Counted from the first letter of the stretch, positions 53,525 to 63,940 are shown. The stretch is 64,000 nucleotides of DNA from Acinetobacter haemolyticus (GCF_900406815.1 NZ_OVCN01000013.1:62001-126000), one strand, 5' to 3'. Numbers and translations: made by a program. Notes: generated from the sequence alone by a model not told the origin.

Positions 53525-54121
53525 GTGTTTAGTGAAAGATTTGAACAATTAGTTCATGCATTGCGTATTTTACCAAGTGTTGGACCAAAGTCTGCACAGC
53601 GTATGGCATTGCATTTATTGATGAAGAACCGTGAAGGGGCATTTGCCTTGTCACATGCTTTGCATGAAGCATCTAGTCATATTCATGAATGCCATATTTG
53701 TCATTCTCTAACTGAAAATGAAATCTGTGATATTTGTGCATCAAACGAGCGTGATGAACAATTACTTTGTGTGGTTGAATCACCCGCAGATGTCATGGCA
53801 ATTGAACAAAGTGGTAGTTTTAGGGGGAAATATCACGTCTTAGGTGGGCATTTATCACCTTTAGACGGAATTGGTCCTGAAGAAATTGGGATTCCCTATT
53901 TAATTCAGCGTTTGAGCGAAGGCAAGGTACAAGAGGTTATTTTAGCAACTAACGCAACTGTTGAGGGGCAAGCGACAGCGCATTATCTCGTTGAAGCAAC
54001 CAAGCATTTACCGATTCATATGACACGGATCGCACAAGGTGTACCACAAGGCGGTGAGTTGGAATATGTCGATAGCCATACTTTAAGTCAGGCTGTGCAC
54101 AACCGAATGCGGATGAAATAA
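53525..54121 (+). CDS. recR: Recombination mediator RecR
   Basis: RecR works with RecF and RecO to load RecA at gaps. The 198-residue length is standard. It has the N-terminal helix-hairpin-helix LRILPSVGPKSAQRMALHLL, the zinc site CHICHSLTENEICDIC near 57-72, and the Toprim core LLCVVESPADVMAIE near 80. The start is GTG at 53525. It follows ybaB after a 99-base spacer holding a large hairpin. Confidence 0.96.
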   Translation: MFSERFEQLVHALRILPSVGPKSAQRMALHLLMKNREGAFALSHALHEASSHIHECHICHSLTENEICDICASNERDEQLLCVVESPADVMAIEQSGSFRGKYHVLGGHLSPLDGIGPEEIGIPYLIQRLSEGKVQEVILATNATVEGQATAHYLVEATKHLPIHMTRIAQGVPQGGELEYVDSHTLSQAVHNRMRMK

Positions 54122-54250
54122 TAGTAAAATAACCATTTATAGATATTTATTTTAAATTCATGCTGTTAATTTAAACAAATAATTAACTTTTACATTTTGT
54201 CTAACATTATTCTAGATCTATTTAGCACAATGTATGGCACTATTAGCAGG

Positions 54251-54271
54251 CGAAAAGGATTTTCGTTTTTT
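54251..54271 (+). terminator. Weak terminator after recR
   Basis: CGAAAA and TTTTCG form a six-base stem with a three-base loop followed by six T. It lies in a 280-base AT-rich spacer before rnd in which nothing else was recognised. Confidence 0.6.
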
Positions 54272-54401
54272 GATTATATGGAAGAGGAGTAATTTCATGT
54301 GCAAATGGAATACTGATTGAGTTTTGCGTTTATTTTGTTTGAGTAATCACTGTGTTTCACAGTTTGATTGCAAATGGTTCTTTTATTGTATTTGAGCAAA
54401 T

Positions 54402-55544
54402 ATGTTTCAGTTTATCCAGCAGCAAGAAGATTTAGCTGTTCTCCTCCACAAAATGGAACATTGTTCCACTTATGCACTTGATACCGAGTTTATTAAGGTT
54501 GATACCTTATATCCAAAACTTGGGGTATGCCAAATTAACTTAGATGGTCAGGTTGCATTACTTGATGGCGCGGCGTTAGATCTTACATATTTTTGGCAAA
54601 AAGTATTTAATGCTCAACAGAATATCTTTCATGCATGTAGTGAAGATATTGATTTAATTTATCATTATGCTGACCAAAAGCCCTTGCATAATATTTTTGA
54701 TACACAAGTTGCCATGGCGTTTCTAGGTCATGGTCTACAAGTCAGCTATCAAAATGCGCTCAAAACTTATTTAGATATCGAGATTGAGAAAGATCAAACG
54801 CGTTCAGATTGGCTAGCACGCCCATTAACGCCACAACAGATCAGTTATGCTGCCAATGATGTGCTTTATTTACCTAAGCTCGCTGAAGTCTTAAAACGGG
54901 ATTTACAAAGCAAAGGGATTTATCATTATGTTTTGGAAGATTGTCAGAATCTCACCAAAGAAATTGGTACAGAGACACCACTCGCAGAGCTTTATACTGA
55001 TATCGGAAATTACCGTCATTCACGACGTGAGTTAATGCAATTACAACAATTAAGTATTTGGCGTGAGCAAATTACCAAAGCCATGAATCAGCCTCGTAGT
55101 TTTATTCTTAAAAACGCCACGATGATTGATTTGGTAGAGAAAAATCCCCGGAATACTTTTCAGCTTGCTCAAGTCAAAGATATTCGACCTAATATTGTGC
55201 GTGAGCACGGCAAAATGATTTTAGAACTCTTGAAATTCTTGCCTCCAGAAGAAGAGTGGCCGTTGAGGATTGCACGTCCGATTAAGAATAATTCAAAAGA
55301 ATTGGCACCAAAAGTTGACTTATTAATTGATAATATTGTTAATCAAACATCTATTCCTAAAGAAGTATTGTTACGAAAGAAATGGCTTCATGCGATTTAT
55401 GAGCATGTTGTATTTGGCTTAGATGAACAAGTTTTACCAGATTACTTATTAGGCTGGCGTTATGAGCTTTTAACCAAGCCTCTTATCGCGCTTTTGCATC
55501 AAGATAGTGAGTATTTGGCAACGCAAATGAAAGTATCTCGGTAA
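54402..55544 (+). CDS. rnd: Ribonuclease D
   Basis: RNase D trims the 3' ends of tRNA precursors. The 380-residue protein has the DEDDy exonuclease motifs: ALDTEFIKVDTLYP (Exo I), HACSEDIDLIYH (Exo II), and SYAANDVLYLPKL (Exo III, Tyr and Asp). An HRDC domain follows at about 205-285. The length and order match the E. coli enzyme (375). Confidence 0.95.
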   Translation: MFQFIQQQEDLAVLLHKMEHCSTYALDTEFIKVDTLYPKLGVCQINLDGQVALLDGAALDLTYFWQKVFNAQQNIFHACSEDIDLIYHYADQKPLHNIFDTQVAMAFLGHGLQVSYQNALKTYLDIEIEKDQTRSDWLARPLTPQQISYAANDVLYLPKLAEVLKRDLQSKGIYHYVLEDCQNLTKEIGTETPLAELYTDIGNYRHSRRELMQLQQLSIWREQITKAMNQPRSFILKNATMIDLVEKNPRNTFQLAQVKDIRPNIVREHGKMILELLKFLPPEEEWPLRIARPIKNNSKELAPKVDLLIDNIVNQTSIPKEVLLRKKWLHAIYEHVVFGLDEQVLPDYLLGWRYELLTKPLIALLHQDSEYLATQMKVSR

Positions 55545-55683
55545 AACGGAATTGCTAAAAAAGACGACTATAGCGTTAACATTCCTTAATGTACCTGTGG
55601 TTTTTTTCATGTATCCTGTTTAGTGTCTGTCGAAGTCTAATTGACTTGATGGTTACTAAAGTTGACAAAAGTTGTGAGTAAAC

Positions 55684-55989
55684 ATGCACTGCGATATTTA
55701 TAGATCGAGCAAGAAAGACGAAATGTATATGTATATTGCTCGTCTGAACTCTTCTGAGAATAAAGAATCTGAAAATCCCTTTGAAGGTATTCCAGAAACT
55801 GTTTTACAGGCATTTGGTAAAGCGACTTTTGTTATGCATTTAGAACTTCATGCTGAGCGTAAACTTGCACGTGCAAATGTTCTACATGTTATGGATTCGT
55901 TAGAAACCAAAGGCTTTTTTATTCAAATGCCGCCAGAAGGGTTAATCAATCCGAATGCGGTAGAACCAGAGGGCTTACGTGGTGCTTGA
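55684..55989 (+). CDS. YcgL domain protein
   Basis: The 101-residue soluble protein has the YcgL start [20 protein letters not shown] and the later [12 protein letters not shown]. It is common after rnd in Moraxellaceae and Pseudomonas. Function is unknown. Its end overlaps the next gene by 11 bases. Confidence 0.9.
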   Translation: MHCDIYRSSKKDEMYMYIARLNSSENKESENPFEGIPETVLQAFGKATFVMHLELHAERKLARANVLHVMDSLETKGFFIQMPPEGLINPNAVEPEGLRGA

Positions 55990-56371
55990 GACATTAACAG
56001 CGGTATGGGCAAACATTCTTTCAGTACTGGATCAGTTTCCTGAAGAAAATGTTGCGATCATAGTTTATGTTACTGGAACAATCATTGCCTTGTGGTGTTG
56101 GTACCGTTTAATGACGAGATTACCGAGTACCCTCGGTGGAATCTTATGGATTATTGCTTTTGCTGTCCTTGCAACACCAACAATTTCAGAGGGCCCGAAT
56201 TCTGGAGTCGCTCCTGCAATTTTTGGATTGATTTTTGGTGTATTAACCAAAGAACATGTGTTGGTATGGGCCAATTTATCCTTGATTCTATTTGTCATCG
56301 GTATTGGTTTGTCGATTGGCTTTTGCTGGTCAAAATATACCACGAATAAAAAAGCTACACGTTCAGTTTAA
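55979..56371 (+). CDS. Small membrane protein of unknown function
   Basis: The 130-residue protein begins at GTG 55979, overlapping ycgL, and has three to four membrane helices ([47 protein letters not shown] and [18 protein letters not shown]). No conserved polar motif was noticed. It stands between ycgL and the MoxR gene and is probably co-transcribed with ycgL. Function unknown. Confidence 0.75.
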   Translation: MVLETLTAVWANILSVLDQFPEENVAIIVYVTGTIIALWCWYRLMTRLPSTLGGILWIIAFAVLATPTISEGPNSGVAPAIFGLIFGVLTKEHVLVWANLSLILFVIGIGLSIGFCWSKYTTNKKATRSV

Positions 56372-56413
56372 ATATTTACACAAAGTTAGATACAGAAAAA
56401 TAAGGTTTTTTAA

Positions 56414-57265
56414 ATGTCTGCTGATAATCAACACTTTACTGGTACAGATCAATATATTGCAACCGATAGTCTGAAGCTTGCTGTAAAAGCAGCGCGTGCT
56501 CTACAAAAACCATTATTGGTAAAAGGTGAGCCTGGTACAGGTAAAACTTTACTTGCTGAACAGGTTGCAGAGAGCCTTGGGCTAAAACTGATTACTTGGC
56601 ATATCAAATCAACAACCAAAGCACAGCAAGGTTTATATGAATATGATGCCGTGTCACGTTTGCGTGATAGTCAGTTAGGTGATGATCGTGTCTATGACAT
56701 TAAAAACTATATTAAACCAGGTAAATTGTGGGAAGCATTTACCAGTGAAGAACGTTGTGTATTGTTGATTGATGAAATTGATAAAGCAGATATTGAATTT
56801 CCAAATGACTTATTGCATGAGCTCGATAAAATGTCGTTCTATGTGTATGAGACAGGTGAGACGATTACTGCAACTCAGCGTCCAATCGTGATTATTACTT
56901 CAAATAATGAAAAAGAACTTCCAGATGCATTCTTGCGTCGTTGTTTCTTCCATTATATTGAGTTCCCAGATGAAGCAACGATGCGTGACATCATTGCAGT
57001 TCATTTCCCAAGTATTTCGAACACTTTGGTGAGTGAAGCTTTACAAATCTTTTTCAAGTTACGCCAAGTTCCAAGTTTGAAAAAACCGCCTTCAACGTCT
57101 GAATTAATTGATTGGTTAAGCTTATTGATGGCAGATGATATGCCAGAAGATGTATTACGTAACCATGATAAATCAAAAGCGATTCCACCATTGTATGGTG
57201 CATTAATCAAGAATGAACAAGATGTACAGTTGCTAGAACGTTTAGCCTTTATGTCACGTCGTTAA
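56414..57265 (+). CDS. MoxR-family AAA+ ATPase
   Basis: The 283-residue ATPase has Walker A GEPGTGKT near residues 38-45, Walker B VLLIDEIDKAD near 115, and the sensor region IVIITSNNEKELPDAFLRR. MoxR proteins act with VWA-domain partners to assemble or activate metal-containing enzymes. The partner is the next gene, 12 bases on. It is probably the ATPase of the CoxE-linked subgroup. Confidence 0.93.
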   Translation: MSADNQHFTGTDQYIATDSLKLAVKAARALQKPLLVKGEPGTGKTLLAEQVAESLGLKLITWHIKSTTKAQQGLYEYDAVSRLRDSQLGDDRVYDIKNYIKPGKLWEAFTSEERCVLLIDEIDKADIEFPNDLLHELDKMSFYVYETGETITATQRPIVIITSNNEKELPDAFLRRCFFHYIEFPDEATMRDIIAVHFPSISNTLVSEALQIFFKLRQVPSLKKPPSTSELIDWLSLLMADDMPEDVLRNHDKSKAIPPLYGALIKNEQDVQLLERLAFMSRR

Positions 57266-57277
57266 GAGTGCTCATAG

Positions 57278-58465
57278 ATGTTTGTACGACTGTTCTATAC
57301 CTTACGCAAATATGGCATACCTGTTACGACACGTGAACTGATTGATCTCAATCAAGCGGTGGCTTCGGGTCTTGTTTTTGCAGATCAAGAAGAATTTTAT
57401 CAATTGGCTAAAACGGTTTTAGTCAAAGATGAGCGCTTCTTTGATAAGTTTGATCGTGCCATGAAAGAATATTTTGATGGTATTGAGACTTTTGACTTAG
57501 ATGAACTACTCAAACACGTTCATAAATTACCAAAAGACTGGTTTGATCTTGAACTGCTAGAAAAACATTTAACGCCTGAACAACGTGCTGAATTACAAAA
57601 GGCAGGTTCTCTCGAAGAACTGATGAAAATGTTGGAAGAGCGTTTACGCGAACAGCATAAAAAACATCAGGGTGGCAATCGAATGATTGGCACAGGTGGA
57701 ACTTCGCCTTTCGGCGCGTTTGGTGATCACCCAGAAGGTGTGCGTATTGGTGGGCCAGGGCGTAAACGTTCAGCGGTAAAAGTATGGGAACAACGTAAAT
57801 ACCAAAATCTTGATGACGATCAGGTTTTAGGCACACGTCAGATGCAAATTGCTTTACGTCGTTTGCGCAAATTTGCGCGTCAAGGTGCTGCTGAAGAGCT
57901 AGACGTTGATGGTACGATTCGTGAAACTGCGAAACAAGGTATCTTGGATGTGCAACTTGTCCCAGAACGCCGTAATCGAATTAAAGTGCTGATGTTGTTC
58001 GATGTGGGCGGTTCTATGGATGCTTATATCGCTGAATGTGAAAAATTATTTAGTGCTGCAAAATCAGAATTCAAAACTTTAGAGTATTTTTATTTCCATA
58101 ACTGTCTTTACGATTATGTATGGAAAGACAATCATCGTCGTAGCTCCACCCGTATGAATACATGGGATTTATTACATACCTATGGTCGTGATTATCGGGT
58201 TATTATTGTAGGAGATGCCAGCATGGCACCCTATGAATTAAAGTCTGCTGGTGGTTCGGTCGAGTATATGAATGATGAGGCTGGGGAAGTGTGGTTAAGA
58301 CGTTTGCGTCAGCACTTTGATAAAACGGCTTGGCTCAACCCTGAACTTGAAGGTTATTGGCATTACACCCAAACAATTCAGTGGATTAAAGAAACATTTG
58401 AAGATCATATGTATCCAATGACTTTAAAAGGTATCGAGGATATGACTCGTTACTTGTCTCGTTAA
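57278..58465 (+). CDS. CoxE-like VWA-domain protein
   Basis: The 395-residue protein carries a C-terminal von Willebrand A domain with the MIDAS-type segment MLFDVGGSMDAY near 242-253. The usual DxSxS site is changed to DxGxS, as seen in many CoxE-like proteins. An N-terminal helical part (about 1-150) and a charged linker (RLREQHKKHQGGNR) come before. It should be the partner of the MoxR ATPase. The target they assemble is not encoded nearby. Confidence 0.9.
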   Translation: MFVRLFYTLRKYGIPVTTRELIDLNQAVASGLVFADQEEFYQLAKTVLVKDERFFDKFDRAMKEYFDGIETFDLDELLKHVHKLPKDWFDLELLEKHLTPEQRAELQKAGSLEELMKMLEERLREQHKKHQGGNRMIGTGGTSPFGAFGDHPEGVRIGGPGRKRSAVKVWEQRKYQNLDDDQVLGTRQMQIALRRLRKFARQGAAEELDVDGTIRETAKQGILDVQLVPERRNRIKVLMLFDVGGSMDAYIAECEKLFSAAKSEFKTLEYFYFHNCLYDYVWKDNHRRSSTRMNTWDLLHTYGRDYRVIIVGDASMAPYELKSAGGSVEYMNDEAGEVWLRRLRQHFDKTAWLNPELEGYWHYTQTIQWIKETFEDHMYPMTLKGIEDMTRYLSR

Positions 58466-58485
58466 AATTTAAATATATACGATAT

Positions 58486-58517
58486 AAAACCGTTTCTTTG
58501 ATTTGAAGCGGTTTTTT
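58486..58517 (+). terminator. Terminator after the MoxR-VWA operon
   Basis: AAAACCGTTTC and GAAGCGGTTTT pair (one G-T) with an eight-base loop; a T-run follows. Confidence 0.88.
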
Positions 58518-58627
58518 CTTGTTAATTAAGCTTCATGCGGGTTAGAAACTTGTTAAAGCGTTGCTTTGCTTTTCTTGGCTCAGGTAAAATAAACCGTTTT
58601 GCAATTAGCACTTTTGGAGACGCCTAA

Positions 58628-59638
58628 GTGGAGCGACCAACGATCAGCCCTGAACATTTACAAGAAGCGGCTGAAAACTTAGTAAGCATAAGAGATTTTA
58701 TCCGTTTTGGTGTAACAGCACTTCGTCAATACGATGCACACTTAGGTCAAGGTACAGAAGATTATTTTGCTGAAAGCTCAGCATTGGTTTTACAAACACT
58801 CTCTCTTGAGTGGAATGCGGATGCTGAAATCCTAGATGCGAAGCTATTACCAAGTGAAAAGGCGGAATTTCTAAGCTTATTGGAACGTCGTATTAATGAA
58901 CGTGTACCAACTTCATACCTTTTAAATCTTGCCTATTTCTTTAATAAGCCATTTTATGTAGATGAACGTGTCTTAATCCCACGTTCACCGATTGCTGAGT
59001 TAATTGAACAACGTTTTGCGCCATATTGTTTAGATGAAAATGGTCAAATGCTTGAAGCATTAAACAGTTTGCCAGAAAATTCGAAACCGAAAACACCACA
59101 ACGTATCTTGGATATGTGCACGGGTTCAGGCTGTATTGCAATTGCATTGGCATATGCATATCCAGAATCAGAAGTTGATGCAACTGATATTTCAAAAGAA
59201 GCTTTAGAGGTTGCATCGATTAATACTGAGCACCACAATAAGCAGTATCAAGTTGCACTACTTGAATCTGATCTATTTGCAAAAATACCTGCTGAAAATC
59301 AATATGACTTGATCGTAAGTAATCCGCCTTATGTAGATGCTGAAGATATGGCAGATTTACCTGAAGAATTCTTACATGAGCCAGAACTTGCGCTTGCTGC
59401 GGGACAAGATGGTTTGGAATTGGTGCGTAAAATGTTGGCTCAAGCTGCTGATTATTTAACTGAAGATGGTCTGATCGTTATCGAAGTGGGTAATTCAGAG
59501 TGGGCGATGCGTCAAAATTTCAATACGGTTGACTTTCACTGGCTAACTTTCCAAAAAGGTGGTTCTGGTATTTTTGCTTTGACTGCTGAACAATGCCGTC
59601 GTTATAAAGAAATATTTCAGCAATCCATTCAGAATTAA
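58628..59638 (+). CDS. prmB: Ribosomal protein L3 N5-glutamine methyltransferase
   Basis: PrmB methylates a glutamine of L3 using SAM. The 336-residue length fits PrmB better than PrmC (about 280). The SAM motif LDMCTGSGCIAIALAYAYP and the NPPY motif IVSNPPYVDAEDM are clear. The start is GTG 58628 with GGAGA upstream. aroC follows 11 bases after the stop, and this prmB-aroC order is widespread in gammaproteobacteria. Confidence 0.94.
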   Translation: MERPTISPEHLQEAAENLVSIRDFIRFGVTALRQYDAHLGQGTEDYFAESSALVLQTLSLEWNADAEILDAKLLPSEKAEFLSLLERRINERVPTSYLLNLAYFFNKPFYVDERVLIPRSPIAELIEQRFAPYCLDENGQMLEALNSLPENSKPKTPQRILDMCTGSGCIAIALAYAYPESEVDATDISKEALEVASINTEHHNKQYQVALLESDLFAKIPAENQYDLIVSNPPYVDAEDMADLPEEFLHEPELALAAGQDGLELVRKMLAQAADYLTEDGLIVIEVGNSEWAMRQNFNTVDFHWLTFQKGGSGIFALTAEQCRRYKEIFQQSIQN

Positions 59639-59649
59639 GGGGATAGAAC

Positions 59650-60741
59650 ATGGCTGGAAATAGTATTGGTCAACTTTTTCAAGTCACGACATGTGGAGAG
59701 TCTCATGGTGTCGGTTTGATGGCAATTGTTGATGGCGTGCCGCCGGGTCTTGAACTTTGTGAAGCTGATTTGCAGAAAGATTTGGATCGCCGCAAGCCTG
59801 GTACATCTAAATTTGCAACGCAACGTAAAGAGCCTGATGAAGTCGAGATTATTTCTGGTGTTTTCGAAGGGAAAACAACTGGAACTTCGATTGGTTTATT
59901 GATTCGTAATACAGATCAAAAATCTAAAGACTACGGCAATATTGCTCAAACTTTCCGTCCCGGTCATGCTGATTATACCTATACACAAAAGTACGGATTC
60001 CGTGACTATCGCGGTGGTGGACGTTCGAGTGCACGTGAAACAGCAATGCGAGTTGCTGCTGGTGCAATTGCAAAAAAATATCTTGCTGAAAAATTTGGCA
60101 TTGATATTCGTGGACATGTCACTCAAATCGGGAACGAAATTGCTGAAAAATTAGATTGGGCTGAAGTACCTAACAATCCATTTTTCTGTGGTGATGTTGA
60201 TGCGGTGCCGCGTTTTGAAAAGTTGGTTACTTCTCTTCGCGAGCAAGGAACAAGTTGTGGTGCAAAGCTTGAAATTGTTGCTGAAAATGTTCCCGTTGGT
60301 TGGGGTGAGCCTGTATTTGATCGTTTAGATGCTGATATTGCACATGCAATGATGAGTATTAATGCGGTCAAGGGCGTTGAGATTGGTGACGGATTTGCTG
60401 TAGCAGGTCAATTTGGCCATGAAACGCGTGATGAGCTTACTACAGATGGTTTTCTTGCTAACCATGCCGGAGGAATCTTAGGGGGTATCTCGAGTGGTCA
60501 AACCATTCGTGTTGCAATTGCACTGAAACCTACCGCCAGTATTACAACACCTGGTAAGACGATTACGATTAATCGTGAAAATACAGATGTACTCACCAAA
60601 GGTCGTCATGACCCTTGTGTGGGCGTACGTGCAACACCAATTGCAGAAGCAATGTTGGCGATTGTATTAATGGATCATTTTTTAAGACACCGTGCACAAA
60701 ATGCTGATGTCGTACCTCCATTTAAACCAATCGAAGCATAA
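59650..60741 (+). CDS. aroC: Chorismate synthase
   Basis: AroC turns EPSP into chorismate using reduced FMN. The 363-residue protein starts [20 protein letters not shown] and carries [16 protein letters not shown] and the C-terminal [18 protein letters not shown], all family signatures. It is in an operon with prmB. A hairpin follows. Confidence 0.97.
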   Translation: MAGNSIGQLFQVTTCGESHGVGLMAIVDGVPPGLELCEADLQKDLDRRKPGTSKFATQRKEPDEVEIISGVFEGKTTGTSIGLLIRNTDQKSKDYGNIAQTFRPGHADYTYTQKYGFRDYRGGGRSSARETAMRVAAGAIAKKYLAEKFGIDIRGHVTQIGNEIAEKLDWAEVPNNPFFCGDVDAVPRFEKLVTSLREQGTSCGAKLEIVAENVPVGWGEPVFDRLDADIAHAMMSINAVKGVEIGDGFAVAGQFGHETRDELTTDGFLANHAGGILGGISSGQTIRVAIALKPTASITTPGKTITINRENTDVLTKGRHDPCVGVRATPIAEAMLAIVLMDHFLRHRAQNADVVPPFKPIEA

Positions 60742-60749
60742 TCTTATTT

Positions 60750-60787
60750 AGTCACACTTTTAATTTAATTTATAAGTGTGACTTCTA
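60750..60787 (+). terminator. Hairpin after aroC
   Basis: AGTCACACTT and AAGTGTGACT are perfect complements with an AT-rich loop of 14 bases. The T-tract is short (TCTATTTA), so it is a probable terminator. Confidence 0.75.
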
Positions 60788-60849
60788 TTTAATGTACTAT
60801 TCAATTAAATTAACATAAACTTTGTGCTTAATAATAATGGTAAACATTA

Positions 60850-62076
60850 TTAAGCTTCAGAAATGATATTTTCTGAAGAGGCGATATGATACTGATTTCG
60901 GCCATTACTTTTAGCAATATATAGAGCGTGGTCAGCACGAGAGATAAATTCTGAAAGGCTATCACCTAAGCTTGGCACCATAGTTGCAACCCCAACGCTA
61001 ATGGTGACATGTTTAGAAATCTGACTTCTCGGATGGTTAATGCCAATATTACTTACAAGTTCCATTAATCGTTTTACTTGGATGAGTGCTTGATCTCGAT
61101 CAGTCATTGAAAACAGTAACAAGAATTCTTCTCCACCATAACGCGCTGCTAAATCTCCACTGCGAGAAGTTATAGACCCTAATAAGATGGCGATACGTCT
61201 TAAACATTGATCACCTTGAATATGTCCAAGTGTGTCGTTATAGAGTTTAAAGAAATCAATATCAATCATCATAATTGTGATGGGCATTTCATGGCGCATG
61301 GCACGTTTCCATTCATTTTCAAGTACTTCATCCAGATAACGACGATTTGCCAAACCTGTTAAAGCATCTTGTTGTGAAAGAATTGAAAGTTGTTGTGCCT
61401 GTCGCATGAGTTCTAATCGGTTCAGTTCAATCATACAATTCTGCAAATAATTTTCACGATGTTGCCGATCCGTAGCGTAGGCTAGCGCCATCCCCAAAAA
61501 ACTGCTAAAAGTGTATGTTCGATGTAGGTAAGTCCAGTCAATAGAGCCACTTAACCAAGTACTTGCTGAAATACCAATTAGACCTCCCATCCAGCCGGCG
61601 AACATAGCCGTGTAAAAACGCATACCTACAAAGCCATAAATAATGACAACGGCATACATCATCGCAGCATGGAATAAAATATTATGTTGACCCTGTGCAA
61701 GAACGTTAATCAGGGTAAAAGTAATGGCTACAGCACCCATTGAACCAATACAGACGTAATGATCAAACCACCGGTTCATGATCGGCAGAAAAGACAATAA
61801 CCACGCCAGTAGAATAATAATCCCAACCCAGCCGTAGTAAGCAATCCACTCAAGACGCATATCTGGTGGTAAGACTTGATAAATACCAAAGCTCAAAAAT
61901 AAATATAGACCCAAGATGATTGGCGCACGATAACGGAACTCATGTGCGGCCTCATTTCTATACTGATCTCGGTAGATCGCCTCTAACTCTTTAGGAAACC
62001 AAACTAAATTTAGCCCGCGAGAAATTAGCAAGTCGATTTGATCTTGTCCCAATATATTGGAAGCTTTCAACTTCAT
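60850..62076 (-). CDS. Membrane-bound diguanylate cyclase (GGDEF)
   Basis: The 408-residue protein (from ATG 62076; GTG 62091 possible) has about six N-terminal membrane helices (residues about 35-190) and a C-terminal GGDEF domain. The active site reads RYGGEEFLLLF, and the inhibitory RxxD (RSGD) stands five residues before it, so c-di-GMP product inhibition is expected. LSQQDALTGLANRRYLDEV marks the domain start. The N-terminal sensor is not one of the named MASE domains that could be recognised by eye. Confidence 0.9.
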   Translation of the reverse strand: MKLKASNILGQDQIDLLISRGLNLVWFPKELEAIYRDQYRNEAAHEFRYRAPIILGLYLFLSFGIYQVLPPDMRLEWIAYYGWVGIIILLAWLLSFLPIMNRWFDHYVCIGSMGAVAITFTLINVLAQGQHNILFHAAMMYAVVIIYGFVGMRFYTAMFAGWMGGLIGISASTWLSGSIDWTYLHRTYTFSSFLGMALAYATDRQHRENYLQNCMIELNRLELMRQAQQLSILSQQDALTGLANRRYLDEVLENEWKRAMRHEMPITIMMIDIDFFKLYNDTLGHIQGDQCLRRIAILLGSITSRSGDLAARYGGEEFLLLFSMTDRDQALIQVKRLMELVSNIGINHPRSQISKHVTISVGVATMVPSLGDSLSEFISRADHALYIAKSNGRNQYHIASSENIISEA

Positions 62077-62415
62077 CTTATCGCTTACCACTCCCTAATG
62101 TTTTTATGTAAGTCATCTAAATATTGGAATTGTTTTTTACTACGTTACACTGAATTAAATAAAATGTGTATTAGATAATCAAAAAATCCCGCTTTTTTGC
62201 GATAATCATCTTTTTGTTGTTCAAAACTTATGCTGATTAAGGTTTTTAGAGCTTTTTGTGGTCATTTATATAATGCTAAAAATGATATTCAATAAACGCC
62301 TCAGTACAAACCGAGGAATGGTAATTGTATATTTGCTGCAATAAGATACAATCTTGAAAAAGCAGCAATCATGGAATATGGTTGGATCAAGTCATACGAA
62401 ATAGGATGCATCGCA
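62077..62415. other. Spacer between diguanylate cyclase and TenA-like genes
   Basis: This 339-base AT-rich stretch is divergent control space for the two genes. Only a weak hairpin (CCTC...GAGG near 62299-62316) was noticed, and no clear operator. Confidence 0.5.
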
Positions 62416-63165
62416 ATGACTGCTATGAATCAATATGAAAAAAAATTGGAAATTACGGCTCATTCTGAGTGGTCACAACGGTTCTGGGATGAACTTTTAC
62501 CAGCAAAAGAACGAGTGAGCAAACACCCTTTATTCTTGGATATGGCCAGTGGCTCATTAAGTTTAGAGTGTTTCCGCTCAGCCTTATTAAACTTTTATCC
62601 TTTAGTCGCTCATTTTCCTTCTTATATGGCTGGAACACTGGCTAAAGCTACAGCATTTTCATTAGCAGGTGTAACAGAAACACGAGATTGGCTGATTCAA
62701 AATATTAAAGTTGAGGAGCGTCATCTAACTTGGTATCAGGATTGGGCAGGTGGTTTTGGACTTACGGTCGACATGCTAAATAATGTTCGGCCTCCAGCAG
62801 CGATGAATGCAGTTAATCATTTCTTATGGGATGTGAATTACCGCGGTAGCTTAGCTGAGAGTATTGCAGCTACAAATCTAGCGATAGAGTGGGCAACAGG
62901 GGACTGGAGTATACAAGTTTATAAGGGGGTACAAAGCTATACTCAAAACCCAGAAGTAACGATTAATAAACGCTCATTAGCTTGGTTAAGAGCACATGCA
63001 CATTATGATGATCTTCATCCGTATGAAGCCATGGAACTTATTAAACGATTATGCGATCACGATCCCGTGATGCAGAAAAAAGCATTTTTAGCTGCACAGG
63101 AAGGTTTAGCGTATTATGAACTTGCACTAGATGAGTGTTACAAAATTCAGCAAGCGAATAGATAA
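62416..63165 (+). CDS. TenA/PqqC-fold protein
   Basis: The 249-residue all-helical protein belongs to the heme-oxygenase-like superfamily that includes TenA (thiaminase II) and PqqC. The start ATG 62416 has AGGA upstream; the open frame reaches back to 62371. Conserved blocks are KHPLFLDMASGSLSLECFRS and IKVEERHLTWYQDWAGGFG, with Glu/His residues that could bind metal. No pqq or thi gene is near, so it may be an iron-dependent oxidase of this fold. Function not fixed. Confidence 0.8.
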   Translation: MTAMNQYEKKLEITAHSEWSQRFWDELLPAKERVSKHPLFLDMASGSLSLECFRSALLNFYPLVAHFPSYMAGTLAKATAFSLAGVTETRDWLIQNIKVEERHLTWYQDWAGGFGLTVDMLNNVRPPAAMNAVNHFLWDVNYRGSLAESIAATNLAIEWATGDWSIQVYKGVQSYTQNPEVTINKRSLAWLRAHAHYDDLHPYEAMELIKRLCDHDPVMQKKAFLAAQEGLAYYELALDECYKIQQANR

Positions 63166-63176
63166 TACAAAAGAAT

Positions 63177-63217
63177 AAAACTGCGATCTAGCTTGGGGAC
63201 GGATCGCAGTTTTTTTA
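63177..63217. terminator. Terminator between TenA-like gene and the quinone reductase gene
   Basis: ACTGCGATC and GATCGCAGT form a perfect stem with a 13-base loop, followed by seven T on the plus strand. A-rich left flank may let it work on the minus strand also. Confidence 0.92.
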
Positions 63218-63238
63218 TAATTTTTTTACATTGGTTGG

Positions 63239-63940
63239 TTAGGTTTTAGGATTCATTTTTTCATCAAAATTTTCAAGATGAGGAAATTCTAGAGAGCTAA
63301 GATTATCCAGATTTTGAAGGTATTGTTCCAAGTTAGTTAAAATATCTTGTCGGCTTTCATTGCTAATATATGGAACATGATATGCAATAAATGGTGGTAA
63401 AACTTCAAAACCAACATAAGCCAAAGAACCACGTTGAATTGAAGATAAATATTGTTCGATTGGACCATGAACTGAGTTTTCACCAAACATATGATCTCGT
63501 CCACCGAGGCTAAAACAAAGCATTGCTTTTTTGCCAGTCATACCACCATGATTATAAAAACGTTTGCCGCCATAAAATAGTCCTGAGACAAATACTCGAT
63601 CTATCCAGCCTTTGAGGATCGCTGGTACAGATGTCCAATATAAAGGAAAAGTAAAAATCACAAGATCAGCACGTTTAACTTTTTCGATTTCAACGGCAAT
63701 ATCAGGCGAAAGTGTATTGCTTTTTAAAGCATTACGTTGCTCGAGGGCATAATTTAGATATTCAGTCTCATCAAAATCACTAAAATCATGAGCTGATGCA
63801 ACAGGATTAAAGTTTATTTCATACAAATCAGATATTTCAACTGTATGTCCAAGTTGTTCAAAAGTATGTTGAACCGTAGTTTTCATAGCAGTTGTAAATG
63901 ATCGTTTTTCAGGATGCGCGTGAACAATTAGTACATTCAT
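63239..63940 (-). CDS. NAD(P)H dehydrogenase (quinone)/flavodoxin-fold oxidoreductase
   Basis: The 233-residue FMN protein starts MNVLIVHAHPEKRSFTTAM and has the family block FTFPLYWTSVPAILKGWIDR near 96-115 and KAMLCFSLGGRDHMFG. It belongs to the NQO1/KefF/YwrO group that reduces quinones by two electrons. No potassium efflux gene (kefC) is adjacent, so a free quinone or nitroreductase role is likely. It begins at ATG 63940 with AAAGGT upstream. Confidence 0.9.
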   Translation of the reverse strand: MNVLIVHAHPEKRSFTTAMKTTVQHTFEQLGHTVEISDLYEINFNPVASAHDFSDFDETEYLNYALEQRNALKSNTLSPDIAVEIEKVKRADLVIFTFPLYWTSVPAILKGWIDRVFVSGLFYGGKRFYNHGGMTGKKAMLCFSLGGRDHMFGENSVHGPIEQYLSSIQRGSLAYVGFEVLPPFIAYHVPYISNESRQDILTNLEQYLQNLDNLSSLEFPHLENFDEKMNPKT

